A stretch of DNA of 64,000 bases from Yaniella flava (GCF_039529295.1 NZ_BAAAMN010000048.1:62001-126000); one strand, 5' to 3'; counted from the stretch's first letter, positions 43,991-53,277 are shown. Numbers and translations are program-made. Notes: generated from the sequence alone by a model not told the origin.

Positions 43991-45493
43991 TTATTTGTCG
44001 TCGGGTTCCATGCCGGGAAAATACCGCAGTGAATCCCGTAGTTCTTGGCGCGCTTCTTCGACGGTGCGCCCTCCGTGGGGTTGCCGCGGTGGGGGCCTGT
44101 TTGCCGGGCTGAACAGTGAGGTCATCGCTTCGGTCAACGAGCTGGTCTGTAGCACCTGCATGCCCTTGGGCACGGTCATGTCGTCGTCTTCGGGAACGAT
44201 GGCTTTGGCAAAGCCCAGGCGGTGGGCTTCTTTGAGACGTCGTTCCATACCGGCTGCAGGGCGAAGCTCGCCGGCCAGGGAGAGCTCACCGATCAGCACT
44301 GTGCTGCGTGGTAGTGGCAGTTCATTGCGTGATGACATGATGGCAGCGGCGACCGCGAGATCCGCCGCGGGCTCGTACACGCTGATACCGCCAACCGTGG
44401 ATGCGTAAATATCTTGGTTGGTGAAGTCGTTATGCAAGTGCCGTGACAGGATGGCGATGACGGTATTGAGCCGTGATTGGACCAAGCCTGTCACGACGCG
44501 GCGTGGTGAGCCGCCGGTGCCTTGCGACACGAGGGCCTGGATTTCTGTCATGAGTGGCCGGTGCCCGTCTAGGGCAACGGTGATGGCGGTGCCCGATGCC
44601 GGGGTCGCGAAGGTGTTGATGAATAGTCCAGATGGGTCATCGATGGATCCGATGCCGGAGTCTTTCATCGAAAAGCAGCCAACCTCATCGGTTGAACCGT
44701 AGCGGTTCTTGGCCGACCGGATGAAGCGCAATTGTGAGTGTCGGTCACCGTGGAACTGGCAGACCACATCGACCAGGTGTTCCATCGTGCGTGGCCCGGC
44801 AATGCTGCCTTCTTTCGTCACGTGACCCACCAGGATGGTGGCGATATTGTGACGTTTCGCCAACCGGATGATGGAGGCGGTGACTTCTTGAATCTGCATC
44901 CGCCCGCCAGGGGTACCGTCGATCGAGGCAGACTGGATGGTTTGTACCGAGTCGACCACGAGGAAGTCGGGTTTGATGTGTTCGATCTGGCCTAGAACCT
45001 GGGATAGGTCTGTCTCGGCGGACAACAACAGGTTTTCCCGCATCGCGCCAATGCGTTCGGCACGCAGCCGCACCTGGGCGGCGGATTCTTCACCGGTCAG
45101 GTACAAGGTTTTACGTAACCGCTGGTCGTCGCGTCGTGTGGTCGCCACCTGGCCGGCGATGTCCAACGCCATCGTGGATTTGCCGATGCCTGGCTCACCG
45201 GCCAGCAGGATGACTGCACCGGGCACGAGACCAGAGCCCAGCACGCGGTCGAATTCTGAGACACCCGTGGGGAAACTTTCGGCGTGGGTGGCGTCAATTT
45301 CGGTGATGGGCTGGGCCAGCTGATCAACCGTGACGGTCGCCGGTGCGGTGCGAGCCGTCGTCGGGCTGATACCGGCTTCTTCAATAGTGCCCCAGGCTTG
45401 GCATTCGCCGCAGCGCCCAGTCCACTTTGCGGTCATCCAGCCGCATTCACTGCATTTATAGGCAAGCTTCGTGTTGCTCTTGGTTTTGGCCAT
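43991..45493 (-). CDS. radA: DNA repair protein RadA
   Basis: RecA-like ATPase that promotes branch migration in recombination. 500 residues: N-terminal zinc finger CSECGWMTAKWTGRCGEC, RecA core with Walker A GEPGIGKSTMAL, the RadA-specific KNRYG motif in SAKNRYGSTDEVGCF, and a C-terminal Lon-protease-like domain (about 330-460, VGGISVYEPAADLAVAAAIM). ATG 45493 lies seven bases after TAAGCT on the minus strand, deciding against the upstream start at 45523. Confidence 0.96.
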   Translation of the reverse strand: MAKTKSNTKLAYKCSECGWMTAKWTGRCGECQAWGTIEEAGISPTTARTAPATVTVDQLAQPITEIDATHAESFPTGVSEFDRVLGSGLVPGAVILLAGEPGIGKSTMALDIAGQVATTRRDDQRLRKTLYLTGEESAAQVRLRAERIGAMRENLLLSAETDLSQVLGQIEHIKPDFLVVDSVQTIQSASIDGTPGGRMQIQEVTASIIRLAKRHNIATILVGHVTKEGSIAGPRTMEHLVDVVCQFHGDRHSQLRFIRSAKNRYGSTDEVGCFSMKDSGIGSIDDPSGLFINTFATPASGTAITVALDGHRPLMTEIQALVSQGTGGSPRRVVTGLVQSRLNTVIAILSRHLHNDFTNQDIYASTVGGISVYEPAADLAVAAAIMSSRNELPLPRSTVLIGELSLAGELRPAAGMERRLKEAHRLGFAKAIVPEDDDMTVPKGMQVLQTSSLTEAMTSLFSPANRPPPRQPHGGRTVEEARQELRDSLRYFPGMEPDDK

Positions 45494-45531
45494 GCCGCTA
45501 AGCTTAGCCGCACCCGCGGACACGATAAAGA

Positions 45532-46704
45532 TTACAGCCTGGGCAGATAGCTGCTGGCCTCGGAATGGTCAGAACCGGTGGCTTCGAGGAAATCGACCAT
45601 CATCGGCCGACACATCATCACCAGGGCCTCACCGTGGAGCGTTCCGGCGCCCAGCTGGGTCGGCGTGAGCTTGGTGGTGACCGCCCCCAGGGCATCCCGC
45701 GCAATTGAAAGGGATCGGTGACGACCCGGAGCGGCGGGTTCTGCCACCGACCGGCCGAGGACGGCGACGGCGTCTGCGGCTTCAGAAAACCAGTCGGCTA
45801 GCTTGGCAACATCGTCGGAGGTAGTCGATTTGGCATCGAGTTCATCGATCACCGTGATGACCCGGCGGGCAATGATGCGCAGCGAACGAATGGCCAGGTC
45901 CGTCTTTTCGAAGGTGCGTGAAATTTCGTCCAGATCCTGCCTGGCGGAGCGACGGGTTGGGGAGTAGGTGGCAGCTTTGTGCACATCAGAGATGGCGGTG
46001 CGAACCGTATCAATTTCGGTTTGTAGGCCACGTGCTTCAATGAGCGCGGTCCAGCCGTTGCGCGATTCATGGGTGCGTAGTGCGGTTGACAGTTCGCGCA
46101 GTACATCGGTGGTGGAACGGAAGAGTTCGCGCATGCCAGTCACCGTTTCGCGGCGTCCAGAGACTGGCGTGATCATGGTGATGGCAATGGCAATAATCCC
46201 ACCGATGACCGCATCTAATGAACGACTCAGGGGGCCTTCAGGCGGGATAGGGAGTAAGACGACCATGACGGCCTGGATAGACATCTGGGTGGTGAAGATG
46301 ACCCCGGAATCGATAAATCTGGCCAACATAATGGTTACAAACACGACGATGACGCCCTGCCAGTACCCTTGTCCGAGAAGGGATTGTAGAGAATCACCAA
46401 CCAGTATGCCTAACGTCACACCAATGGCTACTTCGAGCGCTTTTCGGATGTGCGGGTCGCGTCCAAAACCCAGCGCAATTAAGGCTGAAGTGGCCGCGAA
46501 ATAGGGCTCGCTATGCCCAATAATTATGGACGCAAAAGCATAGGCGGCGACCGCAGCGATTGCCGCTGTTGCCCCAGGAACAAGGGCATCTTTCGCGCGC
46601 GAACCCCCGGAGCGCACCCTCGATGATATGAACCGCTTGACCTTCTCCCAGCCGCTGGGTTCCGGCTGGACCGGAAGTGGGGTGGTATGCATGCGCTCAG
46701 CCAT
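45532..46704 (-). CDS. FUSC-family (aromatic acid exporter-like) membrane protein
   Basis: 390 residues. The N-terminal half has five to six membrane helices (about 45-180) with ATSALIALGFGRDPHIRKAL and LARFIDSGVIFTTQMSIQAV, typical of FUSC/ArAE proteins. The C-terminal half is a soluble helical domain (about 195-390). Related proteins export aromatic acids or are poorly characterised. ATG 46704 follows TATGAT by seven bases (leaderless). Divergent from pstS; no direct functional link is apparent. Confidence 0.8.
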   Translation of the reverse strand: MAERMHTTPLPVQPEPSGWEKVKRFISSRVRSGGSRAKDALVPGATAAIAAVAAYAFASIIIGHSEPYFAATSALIALGFGRDPHIRKALEVAIGVTLGILVGDSLQSLLGQGYWQGVIVVFVTIMLARFIDSGVIFTTQMSIQAVMVVLLPIPPEGPLSRSLDAVIGGIIAIAITMITPVSGRRETVTGMRELFRSTTDVLRELSTALRTHESRNGWTALIEARGLQTEIDTVRTAISDVHKAATYSPTRRSARQDLDEISRTFEKTDLAIRSLRIIARRVITVIDELDAKSTTSDDVAKLADWFSEAADAVAVLGRSVAEPAAPGRHRSLSIARDALGAVTTKLTPTQLGAGTLHGEALVMMCRPMMVDFLEATGSDHSEASSYLPRL

Positions 46705-46760
46705 GTCTCTCATCATACGAGGTGGGTCAAAATGGGTGAAAAATCTGTGCGTAGAAAAAC

Positions 46761-46782
46761 GTTTACCTGCAGTTCATCTGTT
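46761..46782 (+). promoter_or_regulatory. PHO box (PhoP operator) upstream of pstS
   Basis: Two direct repeats GTTTACC (46761-46767) and GTTCATC (46772-46778) start 11 bases apart, matching the actinobacterial PHO box unit GTTCACC-N4. A partial third GTTACC occurs at 46795-46800. Position about 115-135 bases before the pstS start codon is right for activation by PhoP under phosphate limitation. Confidence 0.7.
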
Positions 46783-46896
46783 CGGAGCCGCTAAGTTACC
46801 TGGCGTGCGTAGCTTCGGTGAGTAGTTCGGGCCACCAAGCAAATTTTCCAGGCCCAACATGACTGACTCACAACGAACTCGAAAGAGGAAAACACA

Positions 46897-47997
46897 GTGA
46901 AGTTTTCTCGTTTTTACCGCTCCGCTGCAATCGCATCTGTCGCAGCAATCGCCCTAGCCGCTTGTGGATCTGACAACGGTGGAGAAGGATCCGCAGAATC
47001 AAACGGTAATGGTGGTGGCGAAGAAGTTTCAGCCTCCGGCAACCTCATCGGTGGTGGCGCATCCTCGCAGGAAGCCGCCATGACCGCCTGGACTTCCGGT
47101 GTGACCGAAGTTCACCCAGACCTTACCGTCAACTATGACCCAGTTGGTTCCGGTGCAGGCCGTGAAGGCTTCATCGCCGGTCAGTACACCTTCGCAGGCT
47201 CTGACGCTGCGATGAGCCCGGACGAGCAGGAACAGGCTTGTGGCGGTGGCAGCTCCTTCCACGTGCCTTCCTACATCTCCCCGATTGCCGTTGCTTTCAA
47301 CCTTGAAGGCGTCGACACTCTGAACATGGACGCAGAGACCATCGCCTCGGTATTCGCCGGCGAAATCACCTCTTGGGATGACGACGAGATTGCAGAGCAG
47401 AACCCAGACGCTGATCTGCCCGCAACTGACATCACCGTTGTGCACCGCTCAGATGAGTCCGGTACCACCGAGAACTTCACCGATTACCTCTCCGGTGCAG
47501 CAGGCGACGTATGGAGCTGGGAAGCTGCAGAAGAATTCCCAGAAGAGCTGACCGGTGAATCCGCTCAGCAGACCTCCGGTGTTGTCTCCCTGACCTCCGA
47601 CACCGACGGTGCTATCACTTACGCAGACGCTTCCCAGGTCGGTGGCCTGTCTACCGTTGCAGTTGGCGTTGGCGAAGAATATGTAGAGTACTCAGCTGAC
47701 GCAGCAGCAGCAGCTGTTGAAACCGCTGAAGAAGACCCAGAAGCCGAAGGTGCTCGCATCCTGGATCGCAACAGCGAAGAAGCAGGTGCCTACCCAATCG
47801 TCATGATCTCGTACCACATCTTCTGTGATCAGTACGAAGACGAAGCACTGGTAGACCAGGTCAAGGCTTTCGGTAACTACGTGATCTCGGAAGATGGTCA
47901 GTCAGCAGCTGAAGAATCAGCAGGTAACGCTCCAATTTCAGATACGATTCGTGAAGAAGCAACCACACGTCTCGATGAGATCTCTGTTGCCGGCTAA
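46897..47997 (+). CDS. pstS: Phosphate ABC transporter, substrate-binding lipoprotein
   Basis: Lipoprotein that captures phosphate outside the membrane. Signal peptide with lipobox LAAC (Cys at about residue 23), a Gly/Asn/Ser-rich linker, then the PstS domain: GGGASSQEAAMTAWTSGV, YDPVGSGAGREGF, FAGSDAAMSP and HRSDESGTTENFTDYLSG are the phosphate-binding loops. 366 residues. GTG start with AGAGGAAA upstream. Codon use is strongly biased (TCC, GCA, CCA) compared with neighbours, as expected for a very abundant protein. Confidence 0.96.
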   Translation: MKFSRFYRSAAIASVAAIALAACGSDNGGEGSAESNGNGGGEEVSASGNLIGGGASSQEAAMTAWTSGVTEVHPDLTVNYDPVGSGAGREGFIAGQYTFAGSDAAMSPDEQEQACGGGSSFHVPSYISPIAVAFNLEGVDTLNMDAETIASVFAGEITSWDDDEIAEQNPDADLPATDITVVHRSDESGTTENFTDYLSGAAGDVWSWEAAEEFPEELTGESAQQTSGVVSLTSDTDGAITYADASQVGGLSTVAVGVGEEYVEYSADAAAAAVETAEEDPEAEGARILDRNSEEAGAYPIVMISYHIFCDQYEDEALVDQVKAFGNYVISEDGQSAAEESAGNAPISDTIREEATTRLDEISVAG

Positions 47998-48022
47998 AGC
48001 AAGCAGTTAGCTTTCACAGCTG

Positions 48023-48053
48023 ATACCACCGCATGGCAAACACGCGGTGGTAT
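48023..48053 (+). other. Hairpin between pstS and pstC
   Basis: Perfect 10-bp stem ATACCACCGC (48023-48032) / GCGGTGGTAT (48044-48053) with an 11-base loop and no T tract. It can act as a partial terminator or as a 3' stabiliser of the pstS message, which would give more PstS than PstCAB. Confidence 0.5.
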
Positions 48054-48100
48054 TGGCATGAGAAGCACATTTTTGTACACGAACGTTACAGGAGTACAAC

Positions 48101-49060
48101 GTGTCAACCACATCCCCGCGCACCAAACCCCAAGCGCGTAGTACCACCGGAGCGGTGGGGGATAAGGCCTTTCACGGTCTTGCGCTAGCTGGTGGCGCGA
48201 TCATTTTGGTCGTGCTGGCCTTCGTGGCAGCGTTTTTGCTCATCAGGTCCCTTCCGGCAATCATGCCGGAAACGTTCGGGCCTGGTGCAGACGAAGCAAT
48301 CGACTTTTGGGAGTATGTCTGGCCGCTGATGGCGGGCACCGTGCTCGTCTCGGTCATCGCGCTCCTGCTTGCCACACCGATCGCAATTGGCATCTCGCTG
48401 TTCATCAGCCACTATGCGCCACGCCGATTCTCAAACTCCATCGGGTACCTCATCGACCTGTTGGCCGCGATCCCATCGGTCGTGTATGGCGCGTGGGGCA
48501 TGCTTGTACTCGCACCGGCGATGGTGCCGATCTACCAATGGCTACACGAGAACCTCGGTTTCATTCCGCTCTTTGCCGGTGACCCAGCCGTCACTACAAC
48601 CGGGCGTACGATCCTGACCTCGGGCGTAGTCCTGGCGGTGATGGTCCTGCCGATTATCACCGCCCTGTGTCGTGAAATTTTCCTCCAGGTTCCACACCTG
48701 CATGAAGAAGCCGCACTCGCGCTCGGCGGGACCCGCTGGGAAATGATCAAAATGACCGTCTTCCCATTTGCCCGCGCAGGCGTTATTTCGTCCATTATGT
48801 TGGCTTTGGGACGCGCGCTCGGCGAAACGATGGCCGTGACCATGGTGCTTTCACCTGGTGGATTCTCCTGGTCGTTGGTCACGTCAGGTGCCAACGCCAC
48901 GATTCCTTCTGAAATTGCACTGAACTTCCCCGAAGCCTTCGGGCAACGCCAAGCTGAACTGATCGCTGCCGGCCTGATGCTGTTCATTATCACCCTGGTC
49001 GTCAACGTCGTTGCTAGGGCAATCGTTAGCAGCCACGCGAAGAAAGCCGAGGGACTGTGA
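48101..49060 (+). CDS. pstC: Phosphate ABC transporter permease PstC
   Basis: Inner-membrane permease half. 319 residues, six helices, with the MetI-like core (TPIAIGISLFISHYAP, IDLLAAIPSVVYGAWGMLVL) and the EAA loop HEEAALALGGTRWEMIKMTV that contacts PstB. GTG start with AGGAG upstream. The stop overlaps the pstA start (TGATG). Confidence 0.95.
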   Translation: MSTTSPRTKPQARSTTGAVGDKAFHGLALAGGAIILVVLAFVAAFLLIRSLPAIMPETFGPGADEAIDFWEYVWPLMAGTVLVSVIALLLATPIAIGISLFISHYAPRRFSNSIGYLIDLLAAIPSVVYGAWGMLVLAPAMVPIYQWLHENLGFIPLFAGDPAVTTTGRTILTSGVVLAVMVLPIITALCREIFLQVPHLHEEAALALGGTRWEMIKMTVFPFARAGVISSIMLALGRALGETMAVTMVLSPGGFSWSLVTSGANATIPSEIALNFPEAFGQRQAELIAAGLMLFIITLVVNVVARAIVSSHAKKAEGL

Positions 49061-50289
49061 TGAGTTCTCCAACTAACTCGCCTTCAAAGACGCAATCGAC
49101 GGGTCCAAGCAAAGACTCGAATGGTCGCAAGAAGTCAGAATATATGATGCCACATCATAAAAACTCTCGGTTGGATTCGCTGACCGCCAACCGGAAACCG
49201 CGCTGGACTTGGCTGGCCACGGCCGTAGGCTCTGCCATTCTTTCGCTGATCATCTCGCTGTTGTTCTTCGAAACCTTCAATGTCATTGGTTTCGTGCTCA
49301 TCGCCGCGGTACTGTTCATCATCAGCATGTATGTCATCACATACATTTTGGAAGAACGACTCAAGGCTGTCGACGAGTTCTGGAAACACCTCATTTGGGG
49401 AGCGTTCTTCGTAGCACTCATCCCACTGATTTCCGTCATCTGGTCGGTCATCGCACAGGGGTTGCCAACCCTGATCTCGAATCCGGGACTGCTTACTTCG
49501 GACATGCAGGGTGTTGTCGGTTCCGACGATATTGCGACCCAAGAAGAAGGAGCCCCGCTGCAAGGCGGTATCCTCCATGGCCTGGTCGGTACACTGATGA
49601 TCACCGTGCTGGCCAGCATTATCTCGATCCCAGTGGGCCTTTTCGCATCCGTCTACCTCACCGAATACGCCAACAAAAACGTATTCTCCAAAGCAATTCG
49701 TTTCTTCGTTGACGTGATGACCGGTATCCCATCGATTGTCGCCGGTCTCTTCGCCTTCGCTGGGCTCACTCTGGTTGCTGAGCTCACGCTGGGTAGCTCG
49801 CCGCAGGCGTTGCAGTCCGTCAAGACCGGTCTCGCCGCTGCCATCGCATTGAGCGTGCTCATGATCCCGGTGGTCGTCCGATCGACCGAAGAAATGCTGC
49901 AAGTTGTGCCCGATGAACTGCGTGAGGCCTCCTACGCGCTGGGCGTGCGCAAATGGCGCACGATTACAAAAGTTGTGTTGCCAACCGCGATGTCCGGGAT
50001 TGCCTCGGGTGTCACCCTGGCCATTGCTCGTGTGACCGGTGAAACCGCACCCATCCTGGTGACCGCAGGCTATGCGGCATCAACGAACTGGAATCCGTTC
50101 TCGGAGTGGATGACCGCGTTACCGGTCTTCATCTATCGCCAGTTGGTCAACCCGACTGCACCGGCCGCAGGCGATCCATCCACAGCACGTGCCTGGGCGG
50201 GCGCGCTGGTGTTGATCGTCATCGTGATGGGCCTAAACTTGGGTGCCCGTGCAATCGCCAAATACTTCGCTCCGAAAACTGGCAAGTAA
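49060..50289 (+). CDS. pstA: Phosphate ABC transporter permease PstA
   Basis: Second permease half. 409 residues, longer than the usual 290-310 because of a hydrophilic N-terminal extension (about residues 1-45) and two extra helices before the core, seen in several actinobacterial PstA. Core motifs: VGLFASVYLTEYANKN, FVDVMTGIPSIVAGLFAFAG and the EAA loop REASYALGVRKWRTITKVVL. ATG 49060 overlaps the pstC stop. Confidence 0.94.
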   Translation: MSSPTNSPSKTQSTGPSKDSNGRKKSEYMMPHHKNSRLDSLTANRKPRWTWLATAVGSAILSLIISLLFFETFNVIGFVLIAAVLFIISMYVITYILEERLKAVDEFWKHLIWGAFFVALIPLISVIWSVIAQGLPTLISNPGLLTSDMQGVVGSDDIATQEEGAPLQGGILHGLVGTLMITVLASIISIPVGLFASVYLTEYANKNVFSKAIRFFVDVMTGIPSIVAGLFAFAGLTLVAELTLGSSPQALQSVKTGLAAAIALSVLMIPVVVRSTEEMLQVVPDELREASYALGVRKWRTITKVVLPTAMSGIASGVTLAIARVTGETAPILVTAGYAASTNWNPFSEWMTALPVFIYRQLVNPTAPAAGDPSTARAWAGALVLIVIVMGLNLGARAIAKYFAPKTGK

Positions 50290-50325
50290 ACGTCGGTATT
50301 CGAAACCACTAAGGAAAAGAACTCC

Positions 50326-51105
50326 ATGGCTAAACGCATTCAGACCATCGATCTCGATTGTTACTACGGCGATTTTAAGGCCGTCAGCGATATCAACATT
50401 GAGATTGAACCACGTTCGGTGACCGCATTCATCGGTCCCTCAGGCTGTGGCAAGACCACGTTTTTACGTACGCTGAACCGCATGCACGAAGTCACACCCG
50501 GTGCCAGTGCTCGCGGGAAGATCCTATTGGACGACGAAGATATCAACGCCCCCGGTGTTGATCCGGTTCGCGTGCGCTCAACAGTGGGCATGGTGTTCCA
50601 GCGCCCAAACCCATTCCCCACCATGTCCATCCGTGAAAATGTGCTCGCTGGCTACCAGCTCAACGGCATCCGCCTGAGCAAATCTGAATCGGAAAACGTC
50701 CTCGAGCGTTCACTGACCGGTGCCAACCTCTGGGGCGAGGTCAAAGACCGTCTCGACCGTCCAGGTGGTGGGCTCTCCGGTGGACAGCAGCAGCGTCTGT
50801 GCATTGCTCGCACGATCGCCATCGAACCAGACGTGATCCTCATGGACGAGCCTGCTTCCGCGCTGGACCCCATTTCGACGCTGGCGATTGAAGACCTCAT
50901 CAATGAGCTCAAAGAGCAATACACGGTCGTCATCGTGACCCACAATATGCAGCAGGCTGCACGTGTGGCTGACCGAACCGCCTTCTTCAACCTGCAGGCC
51001 ATCGGCGAGCCAGGCAAGCTCATTGAATATGATGACACGACCACCATCTTCAACAACCCGGCCAACCAGCAGACCGAAGACTACATTTCGGGACGCTTCG
51101 GTTAA
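50326..51105 (+). CDS. pstB: Phosphate ABC transporter ATP-binding protein PstB
   Basis: ATPase subunit of the Pst importer. 259 residues: Walker A GPSGCGKTTFLRTLNRMHE, Q-loop FQRPNPFPTMSIRENV, signature LSGGQQQRLCIARTIA, Walker B VILMDEPASALDP and switch His in VTHNMQQAARVADRTAFF, all PstB-type. AAGGAAAAG upstream. The operon ends at the hairpin 51121-51156. A phoU gene does not follow. Confidence 0.97.
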   Translation: MAKRIQTIDLDCYYGDFKAVSDINIEIEPRSVTAFIGPSGCGKTTFLRTLNRMHEVTPGASARGKILLDDEDINAPGVDPVRVRSTVGMVFQRPNPFPTMSIRENVLAGYQLNGIRLSKSESENVLERSLTGANLWGEVKDRLDRPGGGLSGGQQQRLCIARTIAIEPDVILMDEPASALDPISTLAIEDLINELKEQYTVVIVTHNMQQAARVADRTAFFNLQAIGEPGKLIEYDDTTTIFNNPANQQTEDYISGRFG

Positions 51106-51120
51106 CGAGCCTGAACATGC

Positions 51121-51156
51121 AAAAGCCCTGGCCAGTTTGAGCTGCTCAGGGCTTTT
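51121..51156 (+). terminator. Terminator of the pst operon
   Basis: AAAAGCCCTG (51121-51130) pairs perfectly with CAGGGCTTTT (51147-51156) around a 16-base loop, ending in a TTTT tract, 15 bases after the pstB stop. Confidence 0.8.
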
Positions 51157-51181
51157 GTAGAGTCAACGATGCCGGGCCGGG

Positions 51182-51214
51182 CACGCCTCACGGCGTGTGG
51201 CCGCTCGAAGCGGC
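51182..51214. other. Paired short hairpins in an unassigned GC-rich intergenic segment
   Basis: CACGCC/GGCGTG (51182-51187 with 51192-51197, loop TCAC) is followed at once by GCCGCT-CGA-AGCGGC (51200-51214). They sit in the 166 bases between the pst terminator and the FAD monooxygenase stop. No open reading frame with family homology is seen; it may be an RNA gene fragment or a terminator region for the minus-strand operon. Confidence 0.3.
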
Positions 51215-51322
51215 TGATAATTTGGAGCCCGGGGGTACCGCAGCCCGACATCTACATGTCACTCTATCTTTACCTTCCGGTACTCCGCAAGGAAACGACT
51301 CCTTCTGCGAAGTCATGTCGAG

Positions 51323-52546
51323 TCAGTCAGGAATCTGAGTCTCCATCCCGCCCAACGGCTTACGCATAGTAAAAGCCTTGGCCAGTCGGTCACGCATGCT
51401 GGTGGCTAGCACCGTCTTCAGGGCAGCATCCCGCAGAACAGTTGCGGCTTGGGGCATCGGGCGTCCCAGAGCCATATTGAGTTCTGCTTGCAAAGCGGTC
51501 GCGCGGGCAGCAGCGATGCGCTTCGTCTCAAATGCCCGAAAACCTGGATGCTGTTGCAGTGGTGTGGAACGCTTGTCGACTAACACCTGGGTCAATAACG
51601 GTGCTACCTCCCATGCGTCGAGCCAGCCCAGGGTCATGCCCTGCCCACCGATCGGGCTGACTTCATGGGCTGCGTCCCCAATGATGACCCGACGTCCGAT
51701 TGCCATCCGCAGTGCTAAGCGGCGCCGAATGTGGAAGGCACTGATCATCGTCGAGGTTGTGGGGTCGACTGTGGCGCCGGTACGGTCAGCAATGAGTCCG
51801 GTCAGTGCAAGCGGCGACTCGGTCGTCAGCTCGGTACCGGTGTGTGCCACCCAGCGACGCATCTGGCCGGGCAGAGGAAATGACTCCACGACGCCGCTGG
51901 ATTCGAGGAAGATCGCAGCGGTTGCCTCGTTCCGGTGAGCAGCCGAAGTAACAGCTGAATAGTCGGAGAAATCGCCCATCAGGTACGTGTCTTTGAGCAT
52001 CCGCGCACGGGTTGTGATGCCCGATCGGCGGCGCACCAGACTGTGTGGGCCATCAGCGCCGATTACGATATCTGTGTGCCAGTGGCTCTGGACATCACCG
52101 GCCCCGGCGGTGACCTCGACGGATTCGGTGCCGTCCACAATATCGGTGACTTCCCACCCCGAGTGCACAGTTCCGGGAGCGAGTTGGGCGAGTCGATGAG
52201 AGAGGAGTTGTTCGGTGCGATTCTGCGGCAAGGTGAGTACGAAAGGACGAGACGGCCAGGCCTGTTCGAAGGTGAGCGTACCCAATCGACGGCCGCCACT
52301 GTATGCGCTCCCGGCGTGGACACGGACGCCTTCAGCCAGTGCGGTTGCTTCGACACCGATTTCATGCAGCACCGCCAGCGCAGGTGGATGCAGCCCAATG
52401 GCCCGTGAGTATTCTCGTGGATGAGTGCGGCGTTCCAGCACGGCCACGTCGACCCCGCGGAACGCCAGCAGGCAGGCTAACACGAGCCCTGTTGGGCCGC
52501 CGCCGACGATCAAGACCTCGCTTTTGTGCACAGATGTAGCAGTCAT
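51323..52546 (-). CDS. FAD-dependent monooxygenase of the polyketide cluster
   Basis: Group A flavoprotein hydroxylase (PHBH/UbiH type), 407 residues. FAD-binding motifs are complete: EVLIVGGGPTGLVLACLLAF (GxGxxG), the DG motif IVIGADGPHSLVRRRSG, and GRRVIIGDAAHEVSPIGGQG with MTLGWLDAW. Such enzymes hydroxylate phenolic rings. It is the third gene of a unit with the PKS and methyltransferase genes, overlapping the latter by ATGA, so it probably hydroxylates the polyketide-derived ring. The C-terminal tail after about residue 330 is helical and unassigned. Confidence 0.88.
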   Translation of the reverse strand: MTATSVHKSEVLIVGGGPTGLVLACLLAFRGVDVAVLERRTHPREYSRAIGLHPPALAVLHEIGVEATALAEGVRVHAGSAYSGGRRLGTLTFEQAWPSRPFVLTLPQNRTEQLLSHRLAQLAPGTVHSGWEVTDIVDGTESVEVTAGAGDVQSHWHTDIVIGADGPHSLVRRRSGITTRARMLKDTYLMGDFSDYSAVTSAAHRNEATAAIFLESSGVVESFPLPGQMRRWVAHTGTELTTESPLALTGLIADRTGATVDPTTSTMISAFHIRRRLALRMAIGRRVIIGDAAHEVSPIGGQGMTLGWLDAWEVAPLLTQVLVDKRSTPLQQHPGFRAFETKRIAAARATALQAELNMALGRPMPQAATVLRDAALKTVLATSMRDRLAKAFTMRKPLGGMETQIPD

Positions 52547-53277
52547 GGCTGGTCCGGCTCTGGATTGGTGGCGCCCTCGGCGTCGTAAATCAGCAGATTC
52601 CGCCAGGGTCGCTGAAATTCAACTCGCCACCCGGATGGTGCGGCAGCGGCCATCTCCTCGGCGGTGTAACTGCGTCGGATGGAGACTAAGCCATCTTCGC
52701 GGATGAACGACCCGGGGAAGAACGGCCACGTCCCAGCAGAGAACAACATGTATGCCGCCTGGCTGCGTCGGATGTCGCTGTGGACCGCGCGGATTCGAGC
52801 TAACTGTTTCGAGTCGTGCAGCAGTGACTGCAGTTCGTCATCCTGGAGATGGTGCAGTAGGTGATTTGAGATCACCAGGTCGAAGTTGCGGCCCGCATCG
52901 ACGAGGTCAGAACTCAATGCTTGTTCGTATACGAGGTCACCGGGATTGTCGCGCATGGCCCAGGCGCTTGCACGTTCGTCGGGATCCGCGGCGGTGATGT
53001 GGATTCGAAAGCCGTCCCGGTGCGCCCAGCGTGCGATCGCGCGGGTGACATCTGCGCCACCCGCGCCAATGTCGAGCAGCGTGTTGGTCCGGTCGTGGGC
53101 GAGTACGGGGCGCAGGTACCGTCGATACGTCTGCTGCCATCCGGCTACAACACGGTTGATGACGTGGAATTGCGCATAGGTTCGATGCAGCTTGGAAAGG
53201 TCACAGTCCGGGTCGTCCATCCGCTCGGTAGCCTCACGGTCGCGGGTGTGCAGACGCGGTAGCGCGGGCATCTTCAC
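52543..53277 (-). CDS. Class I SAM-dependent methyltransferase of the polyketide cluster
   Basis: 244 residues. SAM-binding motif I is TLLDIGAGGADVTRAIARWA, motif II ITAADPDERA, and the post-motif block DLVISNHLLHHLQDDEL is typical of small-molecule methyltransferases. Genes in this position next to type III PKSs commonly methylate the phenolic product. It overlaps both neighbours by four bases. Whether it acts on oxygen or carbon cannot be told. Confidence 0.85.
   Translation of the reverse strand: MKMPALPRLHTRDREATERMDDPDCDLSKLHRTYAQFHVINRVVAGWQQTYRRYLRPVLAHDRTNTLLDIGAGGADVTRAIARWAHRDGFRIHITAADPDERASAWAMRDNPGDLVYEQALSSDLVDAGRNFDLVISNHLLHHLQDDELQSLLHDSKQLARIRAVHSDIRRSQAAYMLFSAGTWPFFPGSFIREDGLVSIRRSYTAEEMAAAAPSGWRVEFQRPWRNLLIYDAEGATNPEPDQP

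Noticed and set aside
46724..46741. Second PHO box (GGTCAAA, GGTGAAA) for the FUSC gene
   Set aside because: The repeats are 10 rather than 11 bases apart and deviate from the consensus, so a PhoP site cannot be supported.
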